Below are positions 11,584 to 19,907 of a DNA stretch of 64,000 nt, one piece after another. The stretch is from the NCBI RefSeq assembly GCF_027941835.1, contig NZ_CP116005.1:1069501-1133500 (forward strand), in the 5' to 3' direction. The position numbers and the translations under genes are program-made. Within the stretch, counting starts at the first letter, position 1. The number at the start of each line of letters is the position of its first letter. Source of the stretch: Sphingosinicella microcystinivorans. GTDB lineage: Bacteria; Pseudomonadota; Alphaproteobacteria; Sphingomonadales; Sphingomonadaceae. Under the pieces are notes generated by a model. That model was not told the origin of the DNA. It worked only from the letters and a program-made list of their open reading frames with translations, and made no database searches.

Positions 11584-11972
11584 CGCCCCAACGCTCCCAC
11601 GGCTTCGGCAAGCGTCTCCGTCTCCGGCGGATGGGCATAGAAGCACTTGTTCACGATCACCCAGCCGCCCTGCGTTTCGGCAAGCGTCAGATAGTCGGTG
11701 TAGTAGCGCCCCCGGAACCGGTCGACGACGCGCACGACGGCGATCGGCCCCGTCCGGTGCGTGAAGGCGACGGCCCATTCCTCGCGGTCGCCGGGCGCGT
11801 CCGGCGTCTCCACCACGGCGATGAAGGCAGGCAGGTCGCGCCGCACCTCGGCACCGTCGCGCCAACCCTGAAAACGGGCCTCCGGATCGAACAGCCGCCC
11901 GATGGCCGGACCGTCGCCAGAGACCATCGCCCTGTAATACTCCTCCACGACTTTACGGATGGGATCGGTCAT
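11580..11972 (-). CDS. SnoaL-like/NTF2-fold protein
   Basis: 130 residues. The N-terminal segment VVEEYYRAMVSGDGPAIGRLFDPEARFQGW and the later YYTDYLTLAETQGGWVIVNKCF fit the NTF2-like alpha+beta cone fold, which includes isomerases, dehydratases and binding proteins. No signal peptide is visible, so it is probably cytoplasmic. It overlaps both neighbours by 4 nt (decarboxylase upstream, esterase downstream), indicating an obligatory co-expressed partner. A catalytic role cannot be assigned from sequence alone. Confidence 0.75.
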   Translation of the reverse strand: MTDPIRKVVEEYYRAMVSGDGPAIGRLFDPEARFQGWRDGAEVRRDLPAFIAVVETPDAPGDREEWAVAFTHRTGPIAVVRVVDRFRGRYYTDYLTLAETQGGWVIVNKCFYAHPPETETLAEAVGALGR

Positions 11973-13192
11973 GCAGCGTCTCGGACAACTTCGGAAAGAT
12001 CGGCGGCAAAGCGCTCGGCCAGCGGAGCGTCGAGCGCGCCGATGTTGAGGTGAAGGCCCGGCGGCGATGCCACCGCCAGCGTGAACCAGCCGCGCGCGGC
12101 CATGCCCCGGTGCACGGCCGCCATGTCGTGCCGGCTCGACGTCACGACCATCAGGCTGAACAGCGGCTCGCCGAGCACGGAGAAACCGGGAACGCTGCGG
12201 ACCGCCGCCGCGAAGGCCTGCCGGGCGGCACTTAGACGCGCAGCCAGTTTGCAGTAGCCCTCCGCCCCGAGGTAGCGCATCACCGCCCAGGCCGAGGCGA
12301 GCGCCGCCCCCGGCGCCGTTCCCGCCAGGGTTTCCGTCGCCATCGTCGGCAGGGGGTGGTCGGAATAGACGAAGTCGATGGCGCGCGCGGCCTCCTCGGC
12401 GAGCAGCAGCGCGGACGCGCCCTTTGCCGAATAGCCGTGCTTGTGGAAATCGGCCGACAGCGAGGAGACGCCCGGGATACCGGGCCCGCAAAACGGAATC
12501 GCCTCGCCGTTCATCCGCTGGAACGGCGCGAGAAAGCCCGACATGCAGGCATCCACATGCAGCCAGAGGCCGTGCTCCAGCGCCAGATCCGCGAAGGCGG
12601 CGACATCGTCCGCCAGCCCATAGGCGTAGGACGGAAACGACACGTAGAGCATCCGCGTCGCAGGCGTGATGGCGGCCGCCATCGCAGCCGGGTCGGCAAC
12701 GTGGCCGACCCCGACCGGCACGCGGACCAGCCTTGCCCCGAGCAGTTCGGCCGCCTTGTCGATGCAGGGATGGGCGGACCACGCGGCAACGATCTCCGGC
12801 GGTGTGCCGGCAGGAGACGGCTTGCCCGGAAACGCGGTTTTCAGACAGGCCCTCAGCGCGAGGATCACGCTTTCCGTGCCGCCCGATGTCAGCCGCGCGG
12901 CAGTTCCCTCGGGCGCGTCCAGAAGCTCCAGCGCCCATTGCTGCAATTCGCGCTGAATCTGCCCCATACCCGGCGGCTGCGGCAGACCGGGATAGGATGA
13001 AACCCGGCCGGCATGGGCGAACAATCCCGCGGCATCGGCGGCGACGGCCGCAACGTCGGCCCCGGCGAAGAAGCGCCGGGCAAAGCCGATGGTCTCCACG
13101 GAGGCGGAATCCAGCCCCGCATGGGCGCGCAGAGCTTCCGCCACCGCGTCGGCGGACAGACCCGTCTGTGGGAATCGGGGGCTTTTCGTCAT
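11969..13192 (-). CDS. PLP-dependent decarboxylase/lyase (group II, sphingosine-1-phosphate-lyase-like)
   Basis: 407 residues from ATG 13192; an in-frame longer version back to 13240 would run through the hairpin and is less likely. Seen: TSGGTES (residues 102-108) for PLP phosphate, His141 stacking on the cofactor, Asp214 in HVDAC, and the Schiff-base Lys251 in SADFHKHGYSAKG. The last motif is very close to that of sphingosine-1-phosphate lyases, and the family also includes glutamate and aromatic amino acid decarboxylases. No membrane anchor is seen. In the operon it may split or decarboxylate an amino-compound intermediate before the FAD oxidase acts. Confidence 0.85.
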   Translation of the reverse strand: MTKSPRFPQTGLSADAVAEALRAHAGLDSASVETIGFARRFFAGADVAAVAADAAGLFAHAGRVSSYPGLPQPPGMGQIQRELQQWALELLDAPEGTAARLTSGGTESVILALRACLKTAFPGKPSPAGTPPEIVAAWSAHPCIDKAAELLGARLVRVPVGVGHVADPAAMAAAITPATRMLYVSFPSYAYGLADDVAAFADLALEHGLWLHVDACMSGFLAPFQRMNGEAIPFCGPGIPGVSSLSADFHKHGYSAKGASALLLAEEAARAIDFVYSDHPLPTMATETLAGTAPGAALASAWAVMRYLGAEGYCKLAARLSAARQAFAAAVRSVPGFSVLGEPLFSLMVVTSSRHDMAAVHRGMAARGWFTLAVASPPGLHLNIGALDAPLAERFAADLSEVVRDAA

Positions 13193-13202
13193 CTCATATG
13201 CC

Positions 13203-13236
13203 GGATGCCCGGCAGCCGCACGACTGCCGGGCATCC
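13203..13236 (-). terminator. Perfect 13-bp intercistronic hairpin after TonB receptor
   Basis: Arms 13203-13215 and 13224-13236 are exact complements (13 bp, mostly G/C) with an 8-nt loop. The stem starts 8 nt after the receptor stop and ends 10 nt before the decarboxylase ATG. No U-tract follows on the minus strand. It can act as a partial terminator or as a barrier to 3' exonucleases that gives more receptor than enzyme. Confidence 0.7.
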
Positions 13237-13243
13237 CCACCTT

Positions 13244-15472
13244 CTAGAACTTGAACGTCAGGTCGACGCCGTAGGTACGCGGCGGCTGCAGGAAGGCCAC
13301 CGTGAAGAAACCCGGCACGTTGGTGGCATAGGCCGCCACCGTCTCGTTGGTCAGATTCCGCACATAGAAGCCGAGGTTCCACTTGTCGTCGCTGTCCTTC
13401 ACGCCGACCCGGCCGCCCAGCCACCAGAAGCTTCCCTGCCAGGCGGAAAACGGAGAACCCGCCTGCAGCGCATAGCCGTCGCGCCAGGTGGCCTCGCCGA
13501 ACAGGTAGACGTTCAGCGTGTCGGTGACGGGCTTGTCGTAGGACAGGCTGGAGCTCACGCTCCAGCGCGAGCTGTAGGGCGGTCTCAGCCCCTTGTTCGC
13601 GCCGCCCATCACCTTCGAATCCATGAAGCCGGTCGAGAAGTTGAGCGTTAGCTCCTCGGTAACGGCTGCCGCCGTGTCCAGCTCGAAGCCGTAGGTGCGC
13701 ACGCCCGGCTCGTTCGCCGTCACGTACCGGAAATTTGCGGAATCGTAGACCATGGTCTGCGCATCCGTCACTTTCATGTAGAACCCGGTGAGGTTGAAGC
13801 GCACCCGGTTTTCCGCGAGCATACTGCGCAGGCCGAGTTCGAAGGAGTCGATATATTCCGGCTTCACGACCCCGCCCGAGAAGCCGCCGTTGAAGCTGCC
13901 GTTGAACCCGCCGCCCTTGAAGCCGCGGGCGTATTTCGCGAAGGTCGAGACGTCGTCCGTCCATTGCATCTGGAAGCTGACGTCGCCCGTCACCGCCTTG
14001 TTGGTGACACTGTTGCGCGTCGTGCCCAGATCCAGCGTATCGAGGAAATCCTTCGGCGCCGGATCATCCAGCGACAGGAAATTCACGTAATCTCCGAGGT
14101 CCGGATCGACCCCGTCCCGTCCCAGCGCTTCCCACACCCGCACCGACCGCTTGTTGACGGTATACCGGAGCCCGGCGGTCACGGAAAAGCGCTCGGTGAA
14201 CTTGTTGGTGATGGAACCGAAGCCGGCATAGCTGTCCGTCTTGGTCGTCGAATCGTCGATCATGCTGGACCCGGCGATCACCGTGCCGGTGTTGTAGCCG
14301 AAAAGGTAGTTCTGATAATTCTTCAGCGTGTCGCGATAGTAATAGAGGCCCGCCACCCAGGTCAGGTCCTCGTGCGACGGCGAGGCAAGACGGAACTCCT
14401 GCGAGAACTGGTTCTGCTTCTGGTTGTTCATGGCCGTCGCCAGCCATGTATCCGCCCCTGCGGGTCCGAAGTTCGTGAGCGGATCGGCTTCCTGCACCGC
14501 GTGCACGTTATAGCCGCGCAGGCTGGTGATGGAGGCGAAGGTCATCTCGTTGGGGAGCGTGTAATAGATGTTGACGGCGCCGCCGCCGACCTTGCGATAG
14601 CCGTTGTTCCACACATCGCCATACGCTTTGCGGGTGAGGATATCGCCTTCGAGGTGAATGATGTCCGGCGGGCCGTAATAGCCGTGGGAATCATGGTTCT
14701 TGTAGTGGTCGTAATCGCCCGTCAGCAGGATGGTCAGGTCCTCGGTCGGCGTGAACGCCACCTGCCCGCGCACCGACCACGCGTTCTCGCTGTCGAGCGG
14801 CTTGTCGAGCGTGACGTTGTGCCCGAAGCCGTCGCGCGACACCCGGCTGACACCCAGCTTCGCGGCCAGCTTGCCCGGCACGATCGGGCCGCTCAGAACG
14901 CCCATGGCGATCAGGTTGTCGTAGTTCCCATAGGAAAGCCGCCCCTTCACATAGAAGTCGTCGGAGGGACGCTCGGTGACGATGCTGATCGCGCCGCCCG
15001 TGACGTTGCGGCCCTGCAGCGTGCCCTGCGGACCGCGCAGGATCTCGATGCGCTCGATGTCGATCAGATTGGTGGTGAAGCCCGCCGCACGGCCGATATA
15101 GACGTCGTCGAGAACCGCGGCGATACCCGTTTCGAAGCTCGGCGCGCTGTCCGCGGAATTGACCCCCCGGATGGAGACCTGCGTGCTCAGCGTCGTCAGG
15201 CGGCTGAAATTCATGTTCGGCACGCTGTAGGCGATATCCTGCACGTTGGTGAAGTTGTGCAGGTCGATCGAAGAGGCATCGAACGCCGTCACCGAAATCG
15301 GTACGTTCTGCAACGACTCCTCCCGCTTGCGCGCGGAGACGATGATTTCCTCCAACGCGAAACGATCGTCCGTATCAGCGGCAAGCGCCGGCCCGGCGAG
15401 CGCGGAGACAAATGTAACGAATGCCGATTCAGCCAAGAGTATCCCGTACCGTGTCGTTTTGAATCTGACCAT
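13244..15472 (-). CDS. TonB-dependent outer-membrane receptor
   Basis: 742 residues. The signal peptide ends near residue 31 (GPALAADT). The TonB-box-like ALEEIIVSARKR is followed by QNVPISVTAF, the plug motif IERIEILRGPQGTLQGRNV and a barrel ending in GVDLTFKF with a C-terminal Phe. It imports an unknown substrate. It lies 43 nt after the gamma-glutamyltransferase homologue and 51 nt before the decarboxylase, all leftward. This is one of four intact receptors in the window; it is clearly different from the one at 5000-7174, so the two clusters probably serve different ligands. Confidence 0.95.
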   Translation of the reverse strand: MVRFKTTRYGILLAESAFVTFVSALAGPALAADTDDRFALEEIIVSARKREESLQNVPISVTAFDASSIDLHNFTNVQDIAYSVPNMNFSRLTTLSTQVSIRGVNSADSAPSFETGIAAVLDDVYIGRAAGFTTNLIDIERIEILRGPQGTLQGRNVTGGAISIVTERPSDDFYVKGRLSYGNYDNLIAMGVLSGPIVPGKLAAKLGVSRVSRDGFGHNVTLDKPLDSENAWSVRGQVAFTPTEDLTILLTGDYDHYKNHDSHGYYGPPDIIHLEGDILTRKAYGDVWNNGYRKVGGGAVNIYYTLPNEMTFASITSLRGYNVHAVQEADPLTNFGPAGADTWLATAMNNQKQNQFSQEFRLASPSHEDLTWVAGLYYYRDTLKNYQNYLFGYNTGTVIAGSSMIDDSTTKTDSYAGFGSITNKFTERFSVTAGLRYTVNKRSVRVWEALGRDGVDPDLGDYVNFLSLDDPAPKDFLDTLDLGTTRNSVTNKAVTGDVSFQMQWTDDVSTFAKYARGFKGGGFNGSFNGGFSGGVVKPEYIDSFELGLRSMLAENRVRFNLTGFYMKVTDAQTMVYDSANFRYVTANEPGVRTYGFELDTAAAVTEELTLNFSTGFMDSKVMGGANKGLRPPYSSRWSVSSSLSYDKPVTDTLNVYLFGEATWRDGYALQAGSPFSAWQGSFWWLGGRVGVKDSDDKWNLGFYVRNLTNETVAAYATNVPGFFTVAFLQPPRTYGVDLTFKF

Positions 15473-15515
15473 TTTAACCCCCTTTTTGTGTTGAGATTGA
15501 TTGCGGTCCTGAACC

Positions 15516-17195
15516 TCAGACTGCGAGCGCCGCAGACGTGCGCCGGGGATCGCCGCAGGCGTGCGCCTCGCCGTCCGGCGTGAAATGAATTCCCTCGAAG
15601 GCGCCGTGGCGCGAACTCCAGGGATTGACCCTCTCGACCGGAACGCCGGCCTTTTCGACGGCCCCGATCAGCCTTTCGCCGAGATCGACCTCCACGCTCA
15701 TCGACCGGGCGCCGTCCACGACGCCCCCGAAACTCGGGCGCCTGACGCTTTCCTCGATGCTCATGCCGAAATCGACGATGTTGGTGATGTTCTGGGCGAT
15801 GTTGCAGATCAGGCTCAGGCTGGGCGAACCGGAAGCGATAAAGGGCTTCCCGTTCCGGAACAGCATGTTGGGACAGATCAGCACCGAAATCCGCCCGCCC
15901 GGCTTCGGCATGGTGTTCAGGAAGTGGTTGCCCGGCCCGCAGATCGAAATGCCGTGGGTGAACAGCCCGTTCACCCACGGCAAGGACAGGGTGGAATGCA
16001 GCGATGTCGCCACATTGCCGTTCGCGTCCACGACAGTCAGGTGGCAACTGCCCGGGCGACCGGGCATCAGCCCCGCCACGGTGTCGCCGGCCATGATCCG
16101 GCGGTAACGCTCGGCGGCATACGCCTTGGAGATGATACGCTCTACATCGAGCTCGGTGTAACGCGGATCGCCGAAGCTCCAGCCCCGGATCAGGACGTCG
16201 CGCGCCGCCAGCATCATCCGGGTCAGCGTCTCCGGAGACTCGCTCGCGGGTCCGTTGGCGCGGATGTCCATCAGCTCGACCATGTTGAGCAGTTCGATCA
16301 GGTGCAGCCCGCCCATGTCCGGCGGAGCGGCCCCGACGATCTCGAGGTCCCGGTAGCGGCCGCGCACCGGCTCGTCCCAGCGCACTTCGTAGGCCGCCAT
16401 GTCGTCGCGCGTAACGGTTCCGCCCGCCGCCCTGACGATCTCCGTGAAATCGCGCGCGAAGCCGCCCCGATAGAACCAGCCGCTTCCTTCCTCGCCCAGC
16501 CGCTGCAACGTGTCCGCGGCCATCGGCTGGTACAGCGTCTCGCCGGGATTCAGCATGGCGCGCCGGGGCATGAACATCGACCGCCCCTGCTCGGTGCGCG
16601 CCAGCATGACCTGGCGCGTATAGATCTCCGACCAGAGCGAAGGGTGGCAGGCGATGCCGCCGCGCGCGAATGCGATCGCCGGCTTCACTAGCTCGGCCGT
16701 CGAGAGCGTGCCGAAGGTCTTCGCTGCCGCCTCCACCGCCGCCCAGTAGCCGGGCACCGTCACCATTTTCCCGGTCGTGGTGTCGGCTTCGCTGAAGCTT
16801 TCAGGCAGGTCGCGCGGCGCGTTGACGTTGCCGTTCAGGTAGCGCGTCTTCCCCGTCGCCGCGTCGTGGTACATTAGGGACAGGCAACCCGTCAGCGTGG
16901 TCAGGTGCGGCTCGATCACCGTTTGCGAAATGGCGGCCGACAGCAACGCATCACAGGCGTTTCCGCCCGCGCGCAGCACATCCACCGCCACCTGCGTCGC
17001 CAGGGGATGGCCGGTGATGGCGAGGCCGCGCCGCCCACGGGCAGGTGTTTTCAGGCCGAACCCGTCATGCATCGGCGCAGACTCCCGGCTAGCGCATACC
17101 GAACCGGCAGAAGACGACGGCGCGGCGGCAGCAGAGCCCGCCAGCCCCATTGCGGTTACGGATGCAAGCAGACCTCGTCGGCCGATTTCCACCAA
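15516..17195 (-). CDS. Gamma-glutamyltransferase-family Ntn hydrolase with altered active site
   Basis: 559 residues from TTG 17195; the next codon, GTG at 17192, may be the true start. A twin-arginine-type leader is visible (GRRGLLASVTAMGLAGSAAAA), so export by Tat is likely. The family is shown by the PPDMGGLHLIELLNMVE segment, where classical enzymes read PPPSSGG, and by HLTVVDANGNVATSLHSTLS at the autocleavage region. Classical enzymes have Thr-Thr-His-Tyr at the new N-terminus of the small subunit; here it is Ser383-Cys384-His385-Leu386. The GG of the oxyanion loop (SPGGS) is SPSLS. It may act on gamma-glutamyl or other amide bonds in the periplasm. It heads the operon down to the symporter. 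Confidence 0.88.
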   Translation of the reverse strand: MVEIGRRGLLASVTAMGLAGSAAAAPSSSAGSVCASRESAPMHDGFGLKTPARGRRGLAITGHPLATQVAVDVLRAGGNACDALLSAAISQTVIEPHLTTLTGCLSLMYHDAATGKTRYLNGNVNAPRDLPESFSEADTTTGKMVTVPGYWAAVEAAAKTFGTLSTAELVKPAIAFARGGIACHPSLWSEIYTRQVMLARTEQGRSMFMPRRAMLNPGETLYQPMAADTLQRLGEEGSGWFYRGGFARDFTEIVRAAGGTVTRDDMAAYEVRWDEPVRGRYRDLEIVGAAPPDMGGLHLIELLNMVELMDIRANGPASESPETLTRMMLAARDVLIRGWSFGDPRYTELDVERIISKAYAAERYRRIMAGDTVAGLMPGRPGSCHLTVVDANGNVATSLHSTLSLPWVNGLFTHGISICGPGNHFLNTMPKPGGRISVLICPNMLFRNGKPFIASGSPSLSLICNIAQNITNIVDFGMSIEESVRRPSFGGVVDGARSMSVEVDLGERLIGAVEKAGVPVERVNPWSSRHGAFEGIHFTPDGEAHACGDPRRTSAALAV

Positions 17196-17667
17196 GCCAG
17201 CCCTTTCTCATTTAGCGCCCACCACTGAACGGGGGAACCGTGATCGAAAGGGTATCGGGAGGAGGCGCGAGAGGAATGACACATCGTGACTAGTTTTTGA
17301 CAATGCAGCACCGCCGCCGAATCTGCCAAAAAATACGATATATTTCATTGTGTTGGATGACATGCGAAGCAGCAGGGGAACCGCGCAAACGGACTCGCGC
17401 CGAATGTGTTCGCGTGTATATTGCAACGATAAGACGGCTGCCTGAACAGCCGGAAGGCAGGAAAGGGGGCGCGCAATAGCACGCGGGGAGTCCAACTGTC
17501 CGGATACCGGCAACGCCTTCCACGCGCTGGCGGGAAATTCGGCGCATTTCAGCTGCCGCAGCCGCACGGCGCTGGTCGAAGCCCTGTTCGACGATCCCGG
17601 TTCGGCGCACGACCCGCTGACGTCCGGCCCGGCGGCCCGACAATTCTCGCTGGCCTATTCCGAATTC
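17196..17667. promoter_or_regulatory. Divergent control region between GGT operon and AraC gene
   Basis: 472 bp with no credible complete gene. It contains an AT-richer patch at 17290-17350 with a TTGACA box at 17297-17302 and the run AAAAAATACGATATATTTC just after. A strong purine-rich ribosome-binding sequence (GGAAAGGGGG) lies at 17460-17469. From 17446 onward the frame of the AraC gene is open, so the right part of this stretch is probably coding sequence of that gene. The left part is the likely regulated promoter of the GGT operon. The promoter call is a guess from composition. Confidence 0.4.
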
Positions 17668-18543
17668 ATGCCGATCCAGGGCCAGCAGGAAGTCCTCTTC
17701 TTCGAAAGGGATTTCGGCCTCGTCATTTCCGACGTCACCTACGATCGCGATTTCGATTACGATTTCGTCTTCGAGGATCTGAATTTCATCCAGTTCCGGA
17801 TGGAGGGCCTTTCCCTCGAGCACATGCCCGCCGGTGAGGCGTTGCTGGTCAACCGGCCCGGATTCAAGCTTTCGGCGGCGCCCGAAGGCTATTCGCAGCG
17901 CAGCCGTCTGCTGGCGTCCGAGGCATGGCGCACCATCACCCCGTTCTTCGGCCGGGAAACGATCACGCGCCTGCTGGAGGAGGATGAAGGCGATATCCGG
18001 CAGGTCATGCAGGCCTTCCAGCATTGGCAGCTCCAGAGCGGGCAGGGCAACCATCCCTTCACGCCCGCCGTGACGGAAGCCTTGCTGGCCGTGCGCAACT
18101 GCACCTTCACGGGCCAGTTCCGGCGGCTGTTTCTGGAAGCAAAGACGATCGAGTTGCTCTGTCTGGTGATCGCCTTCCTGAACGAAGGGCCGAGCCAGCT
18201 TGCCGATATGCCGCTGTCGCGCCGGGACCTTGCGCGGCTCGACGAAGCGCGCGACATCATCGACCGCTGCTTCGCGAATCCGCCCACCCTCTCCGCGCTC
18301 AGCCGCATGGTGGGAATCAACAGGCGCAAGCTCACCAGCGGCTTCCGCCTGCGCTTCGGCACCACCGTGCTCAGGTATTGCGTCGACCGGCGCATGGCCT
18401 ATGCCCGGGAGCTTCTGGAAAACGGCACGCCCATCTGCGAGGTGGGCGAACGCACCGGCTATTCGGACCAGACCAGTTTCAGCCGCGCCTTCCGGCAGTT
18501 CCACGGCCGGCCGCCGAAATATTTCCAGCCCCATCTGGCGTGA
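17668..18543 (+). CDS. AraC-family transcriptional regulator (start uncertain)
   Basis: 291 residues from ATG 17668. The C-terminal ~100 residues hold the double helix-turn-helix of AraC/XylS proteins, e.g. TLSALSRMVGINRRKLTSGF and GERTGYSDQTSFSRAFRQFH. The N-terminal half is a ligand-sensing domain. The first ATG has no ribosome-binding site and the frame stays open back to 17446 with coding-like composition (e.g. TALVEALFDDPGSAHDPL), but no ATG, GTG or TTG is in frame. An ATA at 17476 lies 6 nt after GGAAAGGGGG. The protein may therefore carry about 64 more residues from a non-standard start. It probably regulates the divergent GGT operon and its own transporter. Confidence 0.85.
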   Translation: MPIQGQQEVLFFERDFGLVISDVTYDRDFDYDFVFEDLNFIQFRMEGLSLEHMPAGEALLVNRPGFKLSAAPEGYSQRSRLLASEAWRTITPFFGRETITRLLEEDEGDIRQVMQAFQHWQLQSGQGNHPFTPAVTEALLAVRNCTFTGQFRRLFLEAKTIELLCLVIAFLNEGPSQLADMPLSRRDLARLDEARDIIDRCFANPPTLSALSRMVGINRRKLTSGFRLRFGTTVLRYCVDRRMAYARELLENGTPICEVGERTGYSDQTSFSRAFRQFHGRPPKYFQPHLA

Positions 18544-19907
18544 CGCGGCCCGGCCGTTCGTCCGGCGATCCGGGCAAGGTCTTTTTCGGTCATCCGCGCA
18601 GCCTGCGCACGATCGTCATCACCGAAGCGTGGGAGCGCTTCGCCCAGTACGGTATGCAAACGCTGCTGGTGCTCTATCTGGTCGGCACGTTGCTGCAGCC
18701 GGGCCATATCGAGCATGTCTTCGGTTTCCCGCAATTCCGCGCCGGTCTTGAAGCCGTCCTCGGACCGTTGTCGGTGGTCGCCCTCGCTTCGGCGATCTAC
18801 GGCATCTATGGCAGCGCCATCTTCCTGAGCCCGATTTTCGGCGGACTGCTGGCAGACAGGTATCTCGGCAAGACCCGCACGGTGATCTTCGGCAGCCTGC
18901 TCATGCTCGCCGGCCACGTGCTGATGACGAGCGAGACGTTGTTCCTGCCGGCGCTGCTGCTGCTGATCCTCGGCGTGGGATGCTTCAAGGGCAATCTCGC
19001 GACCCAGATCGGCGCCCTCTATCCGACCGACGACGGCCGCCGCGCCAACGCCTTCCATATCTACAGCCTGGCGATCAATGCGGGTGTGATCGCCGCCCCG
19101 CTGGTCGCGGGCACGCTGGGGGAGCGGCTGGGCTGGCGCTACGGCTTCGCGGCCGCGGGCGCCGGTATGCTGATCGGGCTTGCCGTCTATCTGGCCGGGC
19201 GGCCGCATCTGCCGCCGGACCCGCCCGTTCGCACGGGCGGCCAATCGAAGGCGGTGCTGACGGCGCCCGAAAAGGCGCGCACCCTGACGCTGCTGCTGAT
19301 CCTGCCGCCGCTGGCACTGGCCGTCGTCGGGACCCAGCAGGTGTTCAACGCCTATCTGATCTGGGCCAACCGGTCGGCCGATCTGTGGATCGGCACCTTC
19401 CACATGCCCACCACCTGGCTCATCTCCATCGACATGGTCACGTCCGTCCTGAGCCTGCTCGCCGCGATGTGGTTCTGGAACCGCCTCGCCCGCCGCGGCC
19501 TCGCGACAGGCGAGGTGACCCGCATGATCGTCGGCTGCGGCCTGCTGGCTGCCGCCTATATGCTGCTGGCGGGCGCATCGGCGCTGGCGGAGGCCGACGG
19601 CGGCGGCGTCGGGCTCGGGCCGCTCATCCTGTATCACCTTCTGGCCAGCCTCGCCTTCGCGCACATCTTCCCGGTTTCACTGGCGCTTTTCGCCCGGACC
19701 GCACCGGCCACCATCAACTCGACGATGATGGGCATCTATTATCTGCATCTGTTCGCGGCGACTGCAATCGCCGGGTGGATCGGCGGCTGGCTGGAGCCGT
19801 TCGGCGCCAGCCGTTTCTGGCTCCTCCATGCGGTCATTCCGGTCGTGGCGGCAGCGCTGTTCCTGCTTGTCGGCCTGGCACGCCGCCGCTCGCTTTCCAC
19901 CGCCTGA
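18540..19907 (+). CDS. POT-family proton-dependent oligopeptide transporter
   Basis: 455 residues with about 12-14 membrane segments. The N-terminal ITEAWERFAQYGMQTLLVLYL matches the POT/PTR2 signature ExxERFxYYG, where the Glu and Arg residues couple protons to peptide binding; the usual first Tyr is Gln here. It should import di- or tripeptides, or peptide-like compounds, with protons. GTG 18540 overlaps the TGA of the AraC gene by 4 nt, so the two are co-translated. The 3' end overlaps the 3' end of the convergent permease gene by 74 bp. Confidence 0.88.
   Translation: MTRPGRSSGDPGKVFFGHPRSLRTIVITEAWERFAQYGMQTLLVLYLVGTLLQPGHIEHVFGFPQFRAGLEAVLGPLSVVALASAIYGIYGSAIFLSPIFGGLLADRYLGKTRTVIFGSLLMLAGHVLMTSETLFLPALLLLILGVGCFKGNLATQIGALYPTDDGRRANAFHIYSLAINAGVIAAPLVAGTLGERLGWRYGFAAAGAGMLIGLAVYLAGRPHLPPDPPVRTGGQSKAVLTAPEKARTLTLLLILPPLALAVVGTQQVFNAYLIWANRSADLWIGTFHMPTTWLISIDMVTSVLSLLAAMWFWNRLARRGLATGEVTRMIVGCGLLAAAYMLLAGASALAEADGGGVGLGPLILYHLLASLAFAHIFPVSLALFARTAPATINSTMMGIYYLHLFAATAIAGWIGGWLEPFGASRFWLLHAVIPVVAAALFLLVGLARRRSLSTA

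Noticed and set aside
17297-17479. 60-codon ORF upstream of the AraC gene
   Set aside because: Composition is not protein-like, no ribosome-binding site, and it lies in the promoter region.
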